From assembly GCA_965116695.1 (NCBI GenBank), contig OZ220706.1, positions 1,922,001-1,986,000 on the forward strand: a stretch of 64,000 nt of DNA, given 5' to 3'. The position numbers were made by a program, and so were the translations under genes. The notes under the pieces were generated by a model. It saw only the letters and a program-made list of their open reading frames with translations, had not been told where the DNA came from and searched no databases. Source of the stretch: JAJDTT01 sp965116695 (GTDB taxonomy: Bacteria; Acidobacteriota; UBA6911; RPQK01; JAJDTT01). Within the stretch, counting starts at the first letter, position 1; each line of letters opens with the position of its first letter. Positions 1 through 9,887 of the stretch are shown piece after piece.

Positions 1-934
1 GTCCCAGCGCGTCCAAAAGCGCATATTCACGCCTCCGTTCCAGCGCCGACATCATCAGGGTGTTGAGGACCACGAAGGCGATGAGGAGAAGGAAGATACC
101 GTTGAACAGATAGTTTCCGGCGTTGTCCATGCGAATGAATTCGATCAGTTCCGGCATGGCTTCCGCCCAGTCCAGCACTTCGGCCGATGCGGGCAGATCC
201 ACCCGGCCGCGCCGCGCCAGCGCTTGGGCTCCTTCGACGTCTTCCATAAAGACGGCGACCTGATGGACCTGACCGGGCAACAGCAACAGCTCCTGGGCAG
301 CCTCCAACGGGATGATCACCAGCCGTTGGTCCAGTTCGTCCATTCCCGTCCGCAGGATTCCATGGACCCGCAGGAGTCGGGACTGGAGCTCCGCGCTTCC
401 CGAGGCCTGGGAGAGGACCACGAACTTCGAACCCAGGTCCACGCGGAGCTTCCTGGCAACACCGGCGCCGACGACGGCCTGATCTCCTGTGCCGGAACTC
501 AGGAACTCTCCCGACACCAGCTTCTCGCCGAATTTGGAGGCCTCATTCTCGGGCCCGGGCTCGGAGCCGATGATCCGGACCGCCGTGGAACCGTCGGCAG
601 AGGAGGCGAGCCCCGTGGAGAAGACGCGCTCCACCGAGCTCTGAACCGAGCCATCGAAGTCCGCCTGTTCGAACCAGGCTCGGACACGCGAGAGGGTCTC
701 CGCTGCCAAGGCACGCTGGACGCCGCCGTGGTCTTGATACCCCTGGTGCTGGATCAGGACGTGGCCCGAACCCATGCGGACCGCGTTGTCGATCATCTGG
801 AGATGGCTGCCGTCCCCCAGCCCGAATGTCACCAGCAGCAGCGCCAGGCCCAACGCCACCGTGGCCGCGGTCAGTATGGTCCGGCGCCGGTTGCGCCCGA
901 GGTTTCTCCACGCCAGCTTGAGAATGATGTTCAC
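1..934 (-). CDS. FtsX/LolC-type ABC transporter permease, partial (3' end outside window)
   Basis: The gene starts at a GTG (932-934) and runs off the left edge. The N-terminus (VNIILKLAWRNLGRNRRRT) has the W-R-N-L plus arginine cluster that opens FtsX/MacB/LolC permeases, followed by a hydrophobic first membrane segment. A long soluble, periplasmic-type domain comes next. The last visible part (near positions 1-130) begins the second membrane segment and has the typical phrase VVLNTLMMSALERRREYALL. The product would be the membrane part of a lipoprotein-release or MacB-like exporter. It lies 4 bp after a second permease of the same type and downstream of a LolA-like gene, so the three form one operon. 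The ATPase is not in the window and may lie further left. Family assignment is secure; the substrate is inference. Confidence 0.85.
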   Translation of the reverse strand, partial: MNIILKLAWRNLGRNRRRTILTAATVALGLALLLVTFGLGDGSHLQMIDNAVRMGSGHVLIQHQGYQDHGGVQRALAAETLSRVRAWFEQADFDGSVQSSVERVFSTGLASSADGSTAVRIIGSEPGPENEASKFGEKLVSGEFLSSGTGDQAVVGAGVARKLRVDLGSKFVVLSQASGSAELQSRLLRVHGILRTGMDELDQRLVIIPLEAAQELLLLPGQVHQVAVFMEDVEGAQALARRGRVDLPASAEVLDWAEAMPELIEFIRMDNAGNYLFNGIFLLLIAFVVLNTLMMSALERRREYALLDALG

Positions 935-938
935 GCAG

Positions 939-2186
939 TCAGGCTCTCGACAGGTTTCTCATGGCCAGCACCGGATTCACGAACGCGGCCCGCAGAGCCG
1001 GGAGCAGTGATGCGACTACGGTCGCCAGAAGCAGCCCCACGGCCGGCAACCAGACGGCGTCCCAGGACCAGGCAACGGGAATCACCGGGTCCATCCGGGT
1101 CTCCAGCAAGGAGATCTCACCCATCCAGGATCTCAGGTCCAGTCCGGTGGAACTCAGATGCCACACCAGCAGGCTGCCCAGAGCCAAGCCGGTGCCCAGA
1201 CCGGCCACCGCCAGGGCGATGCTCTCGGAAACGACGGTGAGAACCACCGAGGCGGGCCGCATGCCCAGAGCCGACAGCATTCCCAGTTCCCGAACCCGTT
1301 CGAAAACCGACATGAGCATGGTGTTTAGGACGCCCAACGCCGCGAAGAGGCCCACCAGGCCGATCATGACAACGTAGCTGGCGGTCACCATGTCCAGGTA
1401 ATCGCTCAAGGTGGGAAGGAGACTCCTCCAGCTCCGGGCCACGGCGCCCCGGGGAAGGATGTCCGAATCGTTCAGCCTCGCCGCGAACGCCTCCGCCTCG
1501 CCGGGATCGCGAAGCTTGATCGTGACCTCATGAATACGCTCCGGCGCCAGCGACAACAGCTCTTGAAGGTCCGTCAAGTGGACCAGCATCAGTGACCGGT
1601 CCAGCAATGCCATGCCCGTACGCAGCGTTCCCCGGTTCCGGTAGAGGTCATTGCCGATGGTTCCATCGGCAGCCTGGGTGACCAGGGCGATCTCGGTTCC
1701 CGTGCCGGCGGCCAGTTCCTGTTGCAGGTTTTCCCCCAGACGGAGGCCCCGTCCTTGGAGACTCTTCGGACTCCCCTGCCCCTGCAGCCCGCTGACCTTG
1801 GCTTCCTGAACCGGATCGATGCCTACGATCGCCACTCCGGCGGAGATTTCACCCGTAGACGCCAGGCCGGCGGCGTGAATCCGGGCTGTGGCAGCGACCA
1901 CTCCGGGTTCGCGTCGCAATCTCTCGGCCAGGGCCCGCCAGTCGGTCCCCTCGCTGCCTCCCAACGTTTCGTACAGGTCACGGTCGGGCAGATACTCCCG
2001 GTGGTGGATCTGAACATGCCCCACCAAGAGATCGGTGCCGTTATTGAGCATCTGGACCCGCATGCCCTCGGTGATGCTGACCAGGAACATCAGGACAGCG
2101 TATCCCGAAGCCAGACCGACGATGGTGATGAGACTTCGCAGAGGATTCCTCCACAGATTCCTCCATCCCAGGAGAAACACCATCAT
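939..2186 (-). CDS. FtsX/LolC-E-type ABC transporter permease
   Basis: This is a 415-residue inner-membrane permease. The start (MMVFLLGWRNLWRNPLRS) is the usual cytoplasmic lead of LolC/LolE/FtsX proteins, followed by a first membrane helix (about residues 18-40). A periplasmic domain of about 230 residues follows. Three C-terminal helices (about 270-300, 315-345 and 375-400) include the conserved VLNTMLMSVFERVRELGMLSALG stretch, of which only the core is quoted here. Its ATG overlaps the stop of the upstream LolA-like gene by 4 bp (ATGA), so translation is probably coupled. The following permease starts 4 bp after its stop. A LolCE-like pair exporting lipoproteins or an outer-membrane-bound substrate is likely but not proven. 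Confidence 0.88.
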   Translation of the reverse strand: MMVFLLGWRNLWRNPLRSLITIVGLASGYAVLMFLVSITEGMRVQMLNNGTDLLVGHVQIHHREYLPDRDLYETLGGSEGTDWRALAERLRREPGVVAATARIHAAGLASTGEISAGVAIVGIDPVQEAKVSGLQGQGSPKSLQGRGLRLGENLQQELAAGTGTEIALVTQAADGTIGNDLYRNRGTLRTGMALLDRSLMLVHLTDLQELLSLAPERIHEVTIKLRDPGEAEAFAARLNDSDILPRGAVARSWRSLLPTLSDYLDMVTASYVVMIGLVGLFAALGVLNTMLMSVFERVRELGMLSALGMRPASVVLTVVSESIALAVAGLGTGLALGSLLVWHLSSTGLDLRSWMGEISLLETRMDPVIPVAWSWDAVWLPAVGLLLATVVASLLPALRAAFVNPVLAMRNLSRA

Positions 2187-2989
2187 CGTCTCGCCCGCAG
2201 ATTGGAAAGGGAGAAGGTCTTTTCGGCAACGGAGACGTCAAAGGAGAGATCCTTGTAGACCATCTCGGTGAATTCCCCCGCCTTGTCCTCGGGTACGATG
2301 CTCATGCGGGTGGGAATCCGCCGTCCTCCCATGACAGCGTAGTCCGAAAAGCTCATGGTCCGTTTCAGAGCCTCGTCCTCGCCGTAGTATCGAGCCCAGA
2401 CCGGCAACAGGTCGGCTTGGCGGACCCGGTAGACGATCCGGCCCCAGACCACCGGCGCCTCCGGCTTGGGAACCAGCTCGAACTCCCAGACCGGGATCCC
2501 TTCCCGCTCTCCTTCGAAGGAGATCCCGATGTCGTAGTCTCGAACCAGGCGGCTCTCCTTGACCAGGTCGTCGTTGGTGAGGTGGGACCCCATCCAGGCG
2601 CCCATCATCATGGACGTGGGGACGCGGATGACCCGTTCGATCTTGGACAGGTAGTTCCACATGTTGGAACCCACCCTCAAGGTGGCGGTGCCGCGGTTCT
2701 TCCGGGGAGCCAGGATCCGAATCAGGGCCTTGTCGGTGCCCTGGGACCAGATCCGGAGAGTCATGCTGCGGTTCCATCTCCGGGTTGCCACCTTCATCTC
2801 CACCGTTCCCGCCGAGGACTCTCCGCGCAGCATCTGGTCGACCCGGTCCATGATCTCCCGGGCCCGATCCTGCCGGATCGACGGCGAGGTCTGGCTGGAA
2901 GACGGCTGGATGGGGGCCGGCCATGAGCCGGCGATGAAAAGAAAGAGCAGGACCCCCGGCAGTGACGGATGGCGCGTCGTGAGTCTCAC
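2183..2989 (-). CDS. Outer-membrane lipoprotein-sorting protein, LolA-like
   Basis: This is a 268-residue exported protein. A hydrophobic signal segment (about residues 10-28) is followed by a short low-complexity linker. A LolA/LolB-fold domain starts near IMDRVDQMLRGESSAGTVEM and holds the family features: a beta strand with basic residues (KVATRRWNRSMTLRIWSQG), the phrase ILAPRKNRGTATLRVG, an N-M-W-N-Y-L-S-K motif, and a late strand pattern ending PTRMSIVPEDKAGEFTEM. This matches the COG2834-type proteins that stand beside FtsX-like permeases, not classical LolA. It is first in an operon with two permeases, so it likely acts as periplasmic carrier or partner for whatever they export. Substrate unknown. 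Confidence 0.8.
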   Translation of the reverse strand: MRLTTRHPSLPGVLLFLFIAGSWPAPIQPSSSQTSPSIRQDRAREIMDRVDQMLRGESSAGTVEMKVATRRWNRSMTLRIWSQGTDKALIRILAPRKNRGTATLRVGSNMWNYLSKIERVIRVPTSMMMGAWMGSHLTNDDLVKESRLVRDYDIGISFEGEREGIPVWEFELVPKPEAPVVWGRIVYRVRQADLLPVWARYYGEDEALKRTMSFSDYAVMGGRRIPTRMSIVPEDKAGEFTEMVYKDLSFDVSVAEKTFSLSNLRARR

Positions 2990-3002
2990 GGCAGTGTCAG
3001 CT

Positions 3003-3587
3003 TCAACCGCCGGGACGGATGGTATCCAGAAACGCCAGGAAGTCCGGGTGCCATTTGTCGATGGTTTTCCGCGGCCCGGTGAGCTTGAAGAACCAGGGAC
3101 CCGACGGGCTCTGTGCGATGACGGCCAGCATTCGATAGCCCTTCTTGGGATCTCCCGGCCGCATCATGGGCCCCGACGAGGGGCGATACGTACCGGAGAC
3201 ATCCACAACGTACAAGGGGACCCCATTAGCGGTCAGCTCCGTGAACTTGGGCTTCTCAGGGGGCCCCTGGCCGCTTTCCGCACTGAACTGCCCGACCCAG
3301 CGCTTGACGTTGTCCAGAATCGTGCCTCCCTGCCCGGGAAAGTGGAACACGACCAATTCTCCGTCTTCAGGGTCGCCGCCGACCCGGGGAAGACGATACT
3401 GGGCTTTGCGCATCGATGAGGCCGGCGTTTCCTCGATCCATCCGCCGGGCGCCGTAAAGAGCAGGCCGCCGGCAGCACCCGCCGCCGATACCGTCGCAGC
3501 GGGCTCGTCCATGTTCCTGGAACAATGAGTCGAGGCCAGTAAGAGGATCGCCCCGAATACGCCGAGAACACGCTTGACCTGCCTCAT
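3003..3587 (-). CDS. Exported hypothetical protein, possible lipoprotein
   Basis: The 194-residue product starts at ATG 3585-3587, chosen because GGAGG lies 8 bases upstream and because the next residues form a signal peptide (MRQVKRVLGVFGAILLLAST). A cysteine at residue 22 follows (STHC). This is a weak lipobox because His is at -1, so lipidation is uncertain. The mature part begins with an Ala/Gly linker, then FTAPGGWIEETPASSMRKAQY, a pattern seen in secreted proteins that test whether a solution is 'pushed over' by a detergent-like surface domain, but no named family could be assigned. The gene lies 14 bp after the DUF2203 gene, so the two are probably co-transcribed. Function unknown. Confidence 0.7.
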   Translation of the reverse strand: MRQVKRVLGVFGAILLLASTHCSRNMDEPAATVSAAGAAGGLLFTAPGGWIEETPASSMRKAQYRLPRVGGDPEDGELVVFHFPGQGGTILDNVKRWVGQFSAESGQGPPEKPKFTELTANGVPLYVVDVSGTYRPSSGPMMRPGDPKKGYRMLAVIAQSPSGPWFFKLTGPRKTIDKWHPDFLAFLDTIRPGG

Positions 3588-3601
3588 TTGAACCTCCGTT
3601 T

Positions 3602-3988
3602 TCAATCCTCGGGAATCCGCTTGCGGCCCGCGAAGCCGGCATCGATCTCGTGCCAGTAGAAGATGTCTTCCTCGCCATGTTTCCAGCAGAGGTAGACCTC
3701 GCGCCCTTCCTTCATATGGGGAAAATCGATGAGTCCCTGATCCACGCTCTTGACCAGGATGCCCATGCCCTGGAGCCGGGCGACGCACGATTGCAATTGC
3801 AGGAGACGCTCTATGTAAGCCGTGCCTTCCGGACTTCCCCGGTTGAGATCGGCGCTCTTGGCCAGCTCCTGCACGGCTTCCTTGTAGCGGGAAATCTCGC
3901 CGGACAGATTCATCCCGACCGCCACCAGCTTCCTGACCAGGGGCAGCATTTTTCTGGCTTCCGCAAGCGTGAAGAGTCGTTTGGCCAC
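3602..3988 (-). CDS. DUF2203 family protein
   Basis: This 128-residue soluble protein matches the DUF2203 pattern. It opens with RLFTLAEARKMLPLVRKLV, has a helical middle with a run of leucines and charged residues, and ends with the diagnostic block GILVKSVDQGLIDFPH, then V-Y-L-C-W-K-H-G-E, then I-x-Y-W-H-E-I-D-A-G-F-A-G-R. Length is normal for the family. Its biochemical role is unknown in any organism I can name. It is the first gene of a two-gene unit with the small exported protein downstream. The promoter must lie in the 138 bp shared with the divergent zinc-cysteine gene at 4127. Confidence 0.85.
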   Translation of the reverse strand: MAKRLFTLAEARKMLPLVRKLVAVGMNLSGEISRYKEAVQELAKSADLNRGSPEGTAYIERLLQLQSCVARLQGMGILVKSVDQGLIDFPHMKEGREVYLCWKHGEEDIFYWHEIDAGFAGRKRIPED

Positions 3989-4126
3989 GAAGACAGTATA
4001 GCCCTTCTGAACGCCTTGGAGTCTGCGGGACAGAATTCAGTTCGGCGCCGAAGGCCCAAGCGAGCCAAATCGACCTCATGATGGTATCGTTTCGGCGCGT
4101 TCGGGAATCGGAGGAATCTTCGCGGC

Positions 4127-4753
4127 ATGAAGTGCATTCTGTGCAACAGCAGGAAGGGAAAGCGCCATTGTCCGGCCAAGGGCACACTAATCTGTGCCCC
4201 CTGTTGTGGCCGCCTCCGGGTGGTGGAGATCCCCTGTCCAGCCGACTGCACCTATCTGACGGCGGGCCACGGCCATCAGGCCGGGAAAAAATATGTCGAC
4301 CAACTCCGCCAAGAGGAGGACACGGACCGCCGAATCCGACTCTACGAGAACATGCGCCAATACCGGCCGCTGATCGACGAGATCGAGAAGGAGATCCTCC
4401 GCTACGGGCAGGGCCTGAGCAGTTTTCACGACCGGCATGTGCAGGAGGCGATCCGGCTGTTGCGGAAAACCTACCAGTCCGAGGAGCGGGGGGTGATCTA
4501 CGAGTACAAGTCGCCCGACCCCATGGTTTCCGCGCTGATCCGCGCCGTTCAGGAGATGTTGGAGAAACTGCGGCAGGAACTCGAGATGAACCTCAGGGCG
4601 TCCGATATCCTGAACTGCATGGAGTGGGTGGAGTCGGAGGTCCGCTATCACCTGCGACAACCCCCCGGCGGAGAGCCCTACCTGACCTTCATCCGGAAGA
4701 ACCACCCGGATGTCGCACCGGCCTCATCGGACCAGAACCTGATCGTGCTCTGA
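4127..4753 (+). CDS. Cysteine-rich putative zinc-binding protein
   Basis: This 208-residue protein is of unknown function. The first 45 residues hold C3, C6, C15, C23, C26, C27, C37 and C41, spaced as two CxxC-like knuckles (MKCILCNSRKG and LICAPCCG), which suggests a structural zinc site. The rest is predicted to be mostly helical and highly charged (for example YENMRQYRPLIDEIEKEILR), with no membrane segment. I chose this reading frame over the overlapping +1 frame because the cysteine pairs, start codon and codon bias all fit it. It lies alone between a divergent DUF2203 operon and a convergent antitoxin remnant. It could be a nucleic-acid-binding protein, but nothing in the sequence proves that. 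Confidence 0.75.
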   Translation: MKCILCNSRKGKRHCPAKGTLICAPCCGRLRVVEIPCPADCTYLTAGHGHQAGKKYVDQLRQEEDTDRRIRLYENMRQYRPLIDEIEKEILRYGQGLSSFHDRHVQEAIRLLRKTYQSEERGVIYEYKSPDPMVSALIRAVQEMLEKLRQELEMNLRASDILNCMEWVESEVRYHLRQPPGGEPYLTFIRKNHPDVAPASSDQNLIVL

Positions 4754-4771
4754 TTTGAAATGTTGCGAACC

Positions 4772-4975
4772 TCAATGGTCCTGAGAGCCCGCCCGATTGC
4801 CTCCTCGCAGAGCAGGCAGTCCGAGGCGGCGTCCGAGACCATCGCCCGCTCGTCGCGATAGCGCCAACATGCGGTGACCGACGCGTCGCGTGATGGTGAA
4901 TTGCTCGCCCTGTTCTAGCTGCCGAAGCAGCTCGGGCAAGCGGATCGTTGCCTCGCAGGATCCGATGGTTCGCAT
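4772..4975 (-). pseudogene. Phd/YefM-type antitoxin, probably frameshifted remnant
   Basis: Reading from ATG 4973-4975 the first 37 residues (MRTIGSCEATIRLPELLRQL, then EQGEQFTITRRVGHRM) match the DNA-binding N-terminal half of Phd/YefM/RelB-like antitoxins, normally M-x-T-I-x-x-x-E-A-x-x-x-L-x-E-L-L followed by ITRRG. After LALSRR the frame turns into arginine/glycine-rich sequence not typical of the family. The +1-shifted frame gives a more plausible tail (RDERAMVSDAASDCLLCEEA). This indicates a frameshift or decay. No toxin gene lies next to it. A near-perfect palindrome upstream (4995-5018) looks like its operator. Confidence 0.5.
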
Positions 4976-4994
4976 GGAACCGGCCTCCGTCGGG

Positions 4995-5018
4995 AATGAA
5001 TAGACCAGCCTATTCATT
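4995..5018. promoter_or_regulatory. Palindromic operator candidate for the Phd-like antitoxin
   Basis: AATGAATAG (4995-5003) and CTATTCATT (5010-5018) are exact inverted copies around a 6-bp centre, 19 bp upstream of the minus-strand antitoxin start at 4975. Phd/YefM antitoxins usually repress their own promoters through short palindromes in this position. Binding is inference. Confidence 0.5.
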
Positions 5019-5090
5019 GGACTGGTCGGCGCCAATATCGTCATCACCAGGACTTTCCCAATTTTCCTGGCGGTTCGGGAGAACCAGGGA

Positions 5091-5121
5091 TGTAGGGGCA
5101 CCCCTTGTGGGTGCCCTCTTC
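5091..5121 (+). repeat. Hairpin-forming dispersed repeat (family A), single copy
   Basis: The unit reads TGTAGGGGCACCCCTTGTGG then GTGCCCTCTTCG, a GGGCACCC...GGGTGCCC stem with a CTTGT-type loop. Related units occur at 9888-9994, 55986-56071 and 61774-61802, always between genes. Here it sits just after the minus-strand pterin dehydratase stop. It could act as a transcript 3' end or REP-like element. Confidence 0.7.
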
Positions 5122-5134
5122 GTTTCAAGCGGGC

Positions 5135-5464
5135 TCAAGCCACCAGCCGGTCGATCTTGGCGGCCAGGACGAAGTCGCTTTCGGTGAGGCCGTCGATCTT
5201 GTGGGTCCAGAGGGTGATCTCCGCCTTGCCCCAGGCCAGATGGATGTCCGGATGGTGGTCTTCCGCTTCGGCGACCTCTCCTACCTGGTTGACGAAGGCC
5301 AGCGCCTCGGCGAAATCGGGGAATCGAACCAGCTTGCGCAGGTGGTGGTCCTCGACCACTTCCCATCCCTGCAACTGGTCCAGAAGGGGGGCGATCTCGC
5401 CGGCGGTGAGCGGCGGGACTCCGCCCCGGCAGGGGATGCATCTTTTTTCGGCGAGTTGGGTCAC
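5135..5464 (-). CDS. phhB: Pterin-4-alpha-carbinolamine dehydratase (4a-hydroxytetrahydrobiopterin dehydratase)
   Basis: This 109-residue enzyme dehydrates 4a-hydroxytetrahydropterin, recycling the cofactor of aromatic amino-acid hydroxylases. The start was placed at GTG 5462-5464, because GGAGG lies 7 bases upstream and because the protein then has family length; an upstream extension of 39 residues has no family character. The active-site block EDHHPDIHL (about residues 68-77), the following W-G-K-A-E-I-T-L-W-T-H and the GLTESDFVLAAKID tail are all present. No aromatic hydroxylase is in the window, so the partner is elsewhere or the protein has another role. Family assignment is secure. Confidence 0.93.
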   Translation of the reverse strand: MTQLAEKRCIPCRGGVPPLTAGEIAPLLDQLQGWEVVEDHHLRKLVRFPDFAEALAFVNQVGEVAEAEDHHPDIHLAWGKAEITLWTHKIDGLTESDFVLAAKIDRLVA

Positions 5465-5622
5465 GATGAGGCCTCCTTGTCGGTGCGGCAACAGGTGCCG
5501 CGAACTGTCAACCGGCGGCCGGCATCCATGCCGGTTGCCAAACGCAAAAATGGAGGCTGGCGGCGAACCGCGAGCCTCCATTCGTATCGATAACGGTCGG
5601 AACCGAACCGGCTGGCGCCGGG

Positions 5623-7632
<2,010 letters not shown>

Positions 7633-7841
7633 CGAGAAATCTCCTCCTATTTCGGGGGAACCGGACAGGAATCACCCGTCGAGCCTCCCGCCAAGCGTCG
7701 CGAAGACGCGCCACTAAACCCTTGCCGTCGACTATCCTGCGCCCTAGGCAGCGTCGGGGTCAACCGGGCAATCGCGCCAGACATGGCAAGATTCCTTTTT
7801 TTTCCCGAAAGTGATCCGTCTCCGCCCGTGCACCGGAGCAT

Positions 7842-7870
7842 TTGGAAGAAACCCTTTTCTAGGTTAGAAT
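7842..7870 (+). promoter_or_regulatory. Sigma-70-type promoter candidate for nfuA
   Basis: TTGGAA (7842-7847) and TAGAAT (7865-7870) are separated by 17 bp and lie 49 bp before the nfuA ATG. Position and spacing fit a housekeeping promoter. The rest of the 286-bp gap to the radical SAM gene shows no coding signal. Confidence 0.45.
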
Positions 7871-7918
7871 CTGCGTTGCGGTTCCAACTACGCCGATTCA
7901 GTACGGGTCATACATCCG

Positions 7919-8518
7919 ATGATTACATTTACCGACCAAGCCAAAGAACAGGTCCTGACCGTGATCCGGCGACAGCAGGGCACGAAGCGGGCCCTTCGAA
8001 TCCAGGCCACGACTAACGGCACGGCCGAATTCCAATACAGCATGCAGTTGATCACGGCCGACGAGCAGAGCCCGCAGGACCTGGTCATCGATTCCGGAGA
8101 ATTCCCGGTGATCCTGGATCCCAGGAGCGCCGAGAATCTGAAAGGGACTACGGTGGACTTCGAGGACAAGATCCTGAGGAGCGGCTTCAAGTTCCACAAT
8201 CCCAACAAGCCGACGGTGCCGACGCTGGGCGAAGGACCGAGAGAGGATCTGACGGGGCCGGCCGTGGAGCGGGTCCAGAGGCTGCTGGACACGGAAATCA
8301 ATCCGGCCATCGCCGCTCACGGGGGACAGGTGAATCTCCTGGGAATTCGCAAGAGCAAGGTCTACCTCACTTTCGGCGGGGGCTGCCACGGTTGCGGCAT
8401 GGCCGACGTGACGCTGAAGGAAGGAATCGAGACCCGCATCAAGGAAGTGGTCCCCGAGATCGTGGAAGTCGTGGACACGACCGACCACACGACCGGGGAG
8501 AATCCCTACTACTCGTAG
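7919..8518 (+). CDS. nfuA: NfuA-type iron-sulfur cluster carrier
   Basis: This 199-residue protein has the two-part Nfu layout. Residues about 1-95 form a degenerate A-type (IscA-like) scaffold domain lacking the three conserved cysteines. Residues about 110-190 form a NifU C-terminal domain with the cluster-binding pair C156-H-G-C159 (TFGGGCHGCGMADVTLKEGI). It would receive 4Fe-4S clusters and deliver them to client enzymes, such as the radical SAM protein encoded upstream on the other strand, although that partnership is only a guess from proximity. The gene is single, with a good candidate promoter 49 bp upstream. Confidence 0.92.
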   Translation: MITFTDQAKEQVLTVIRRQQGTKRALRIQATTNGTAEFQYSMQLITADEQSPQDLVIDSGEFPVILDPRSAENLKGTTVDFEDKILRSGFKFHNPNKPTVPTLGEGPREDLTGPAVERVQRLLDTEINPAIAAHGGQVNLLGIRKSKVYLTFGGGCHGCGMADVTLKEGIETRIKEVVPEIVEVVDTTDHTTGENPYYS

Positions 8519-8676
8519 AATGGCGCCGGCAACGACCCGCATTGCGCGGCGGCCGCCGTCTCGACCCGGCGGCGAAAGGGCACTCGGCGCGGGCGCCCGT
8601 GACGAACACTCCGGACGGAGACAAGGGGCCATTCCCGTTCTCCGGGCCAATTGGCGCGAGTCGGGTATATCTGGTA

Positions 8677-8706
8677 TAAATCCTGGTCTCTCGTAAATCC
8701 TGGTCT
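8677..8706 (+). repeat. Short tandem direct repeat upstream of the solute-binding lipoprotein gene
   Basis: TAAATCCTGGTCT occurs twice (8677-8689 and 8694-8706), 17 bp apart start to start, 27 bp before the gene at 8733. It may be a regulatory site or chance duplication. The first copy merges with TATAAA. Confidence 0.45.
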
Positions 8707-8732
8707 ATTCTCAATTTGAGGTCGTTTGAGCA

Positions 8733-9887
8733 ATGAAGAGGAACCTGCTTCCCGTTTTTGGACTGCCCGCCGCGCTGCTGTTGCTGGCCGGTTGCGGAAC
8801 ACCGAGCAGCCTGCTTTCCATCAAGAAGGACAAGGTCGTCCTGGTCGCCACGGTTCCCTTCGAGGCGCCGCTCCTCTACCAGACCGGAGGCGAGGGCCTG
8901 GTGGGTCCCGAAGCCGAGGTGGCTGCCAAGATCGTCGAGAAGGTGAATGCCTCCCTCACCGAGGAAGGGGAAGCCCCCAACGTGGTCCTGCGCTGGATCA
9001 TCAGGAGCTACGGATCCCTGATTGCCGCCCTGGAGAACGAGGAGGCACACGCGGTCATCGCGGTGTTCGGCGTCAACGAAGACCGCAAGCGTCGAGTCGA
9101 ATTCTCCACGCCCGTCTACACCTCCAGCCTCGGTCTGGTCATCAATCCGGTCCACCGGGACTTGAGGCCGGGCATTCTCTCCACGGCCAAGATCGGCGTG
9201 CGGGAGGACACCGAAGTTCAGAGGTGGGTCAAGAGGCAGTTCTCCCAGTCGACCATCACTCCGTTCAGGACCCTGGATGACGCCGTCCTGGCGCTGCGCC
9301 GGGGAGAAGTGGACTGTCTGATCGCCGACCGCTACATGGCCGCGTACGCCCTGGCCACGCTGCCGGGATCCGGCCACCTGGAGATCCTGCCGGAAGAGGT
9401 CGGACGCGTGGAGTGCGCCGTGGCCGTCCGGAAGGGCGATCCGGAAATGCTCAAGATTGTGGAGGAGGCCGTCGCCGAAGTCAGACAGGGCGAGCTTTAC
9501 GAGAAGTGGCTGGCCGAACACGACGAAGATCGAATGGCGCAGGTCGTGGGCCGGCACGGCGAGCGAATGAAGAAGGAGTTGGGACCTCGCAAGATCCGGA
9601 TCCAGGTGTCCAAGGCCGCCGGGTATGACTTCGACATCTATAAAATCGCCAACCTGACCTTCCAACTGGTCGACCAGCAGTCCGGCAAGTCGCACCGTTC
9701 GTCCAGAATCCGGTTCCGGCGGCGCGTGGGCAGTTGTCAGGCCGAGGCGCCTCCGGGCTCCTATGCGTTGAGGCTCGCGAAATTCAAGTTCCCTCCCCTG
9801 GAATTGCAGATCGACAAGGACGACGGGGACGAGGTGAACGTGAGCATTCGCATCAGCGGTACCGGGATCACCCTGCAGAAGAGCTGA
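8733..9887 (+). CDS. Solute-binding lipoprotein (family 3 type) with C-terminal extra domain
   Basis: This 384-residue protein begins with a clear lipoprotein signal (MKRNLLPVFGLPAALLLLAGC, C21 lipidated). Residues about 35-265 look like a type-3 periplasmic amino-acid-binding domain: VVLVATVPFEAPLLY opens it, then a Y-G-S-L-I-A-A-L-E-N block, EFSTPVYTSSLGLVI, KIGVREDTEVQRWV and LALRRGEVDCLIADRY. About 100 more residues (285-384) are beta-rich, with two arginine-rich strands, and are not part of the usual family. No ABC permease or ATPase is nearby, so it could be a sensor or chemoreceptor-like binding protein and not an importer subunit. Ligand unknown. Confidence 0.82.
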   Translation: MKRNLLPVFGLPAALLLLAGCGTPSSLLSIKKDKVVLVATVPFEAPLLYQTGGEGLVGPEAEVAAKIVEKVNASLTEEGEAPNVVLRWIIRSYGSLIAALENEEAHAVIAVFGVNEDRKRRVEFSTPVYTSSLGLVINPVHRDLRPGILSTAKIGVREDTEVQRWVKRQFSQSTITPFRTLDDAVLALRRGEVDCLIADRYMAAYALATLPGSGHLEILPEEVGRVECAVAVRKGDPEMLKIVEEAVAEVRQGELYEKWLAEHDEDRMAQVVGRHGERMKKELGPRKIRIQVSKAAGYDFDIYKIANLTFQLVDQQSGKSHRSSRIRFRRRVGSCQAEAPPGSYALRLAKFKFPPLELQIDKDDGDEVNVSIRISGTGITLQKS

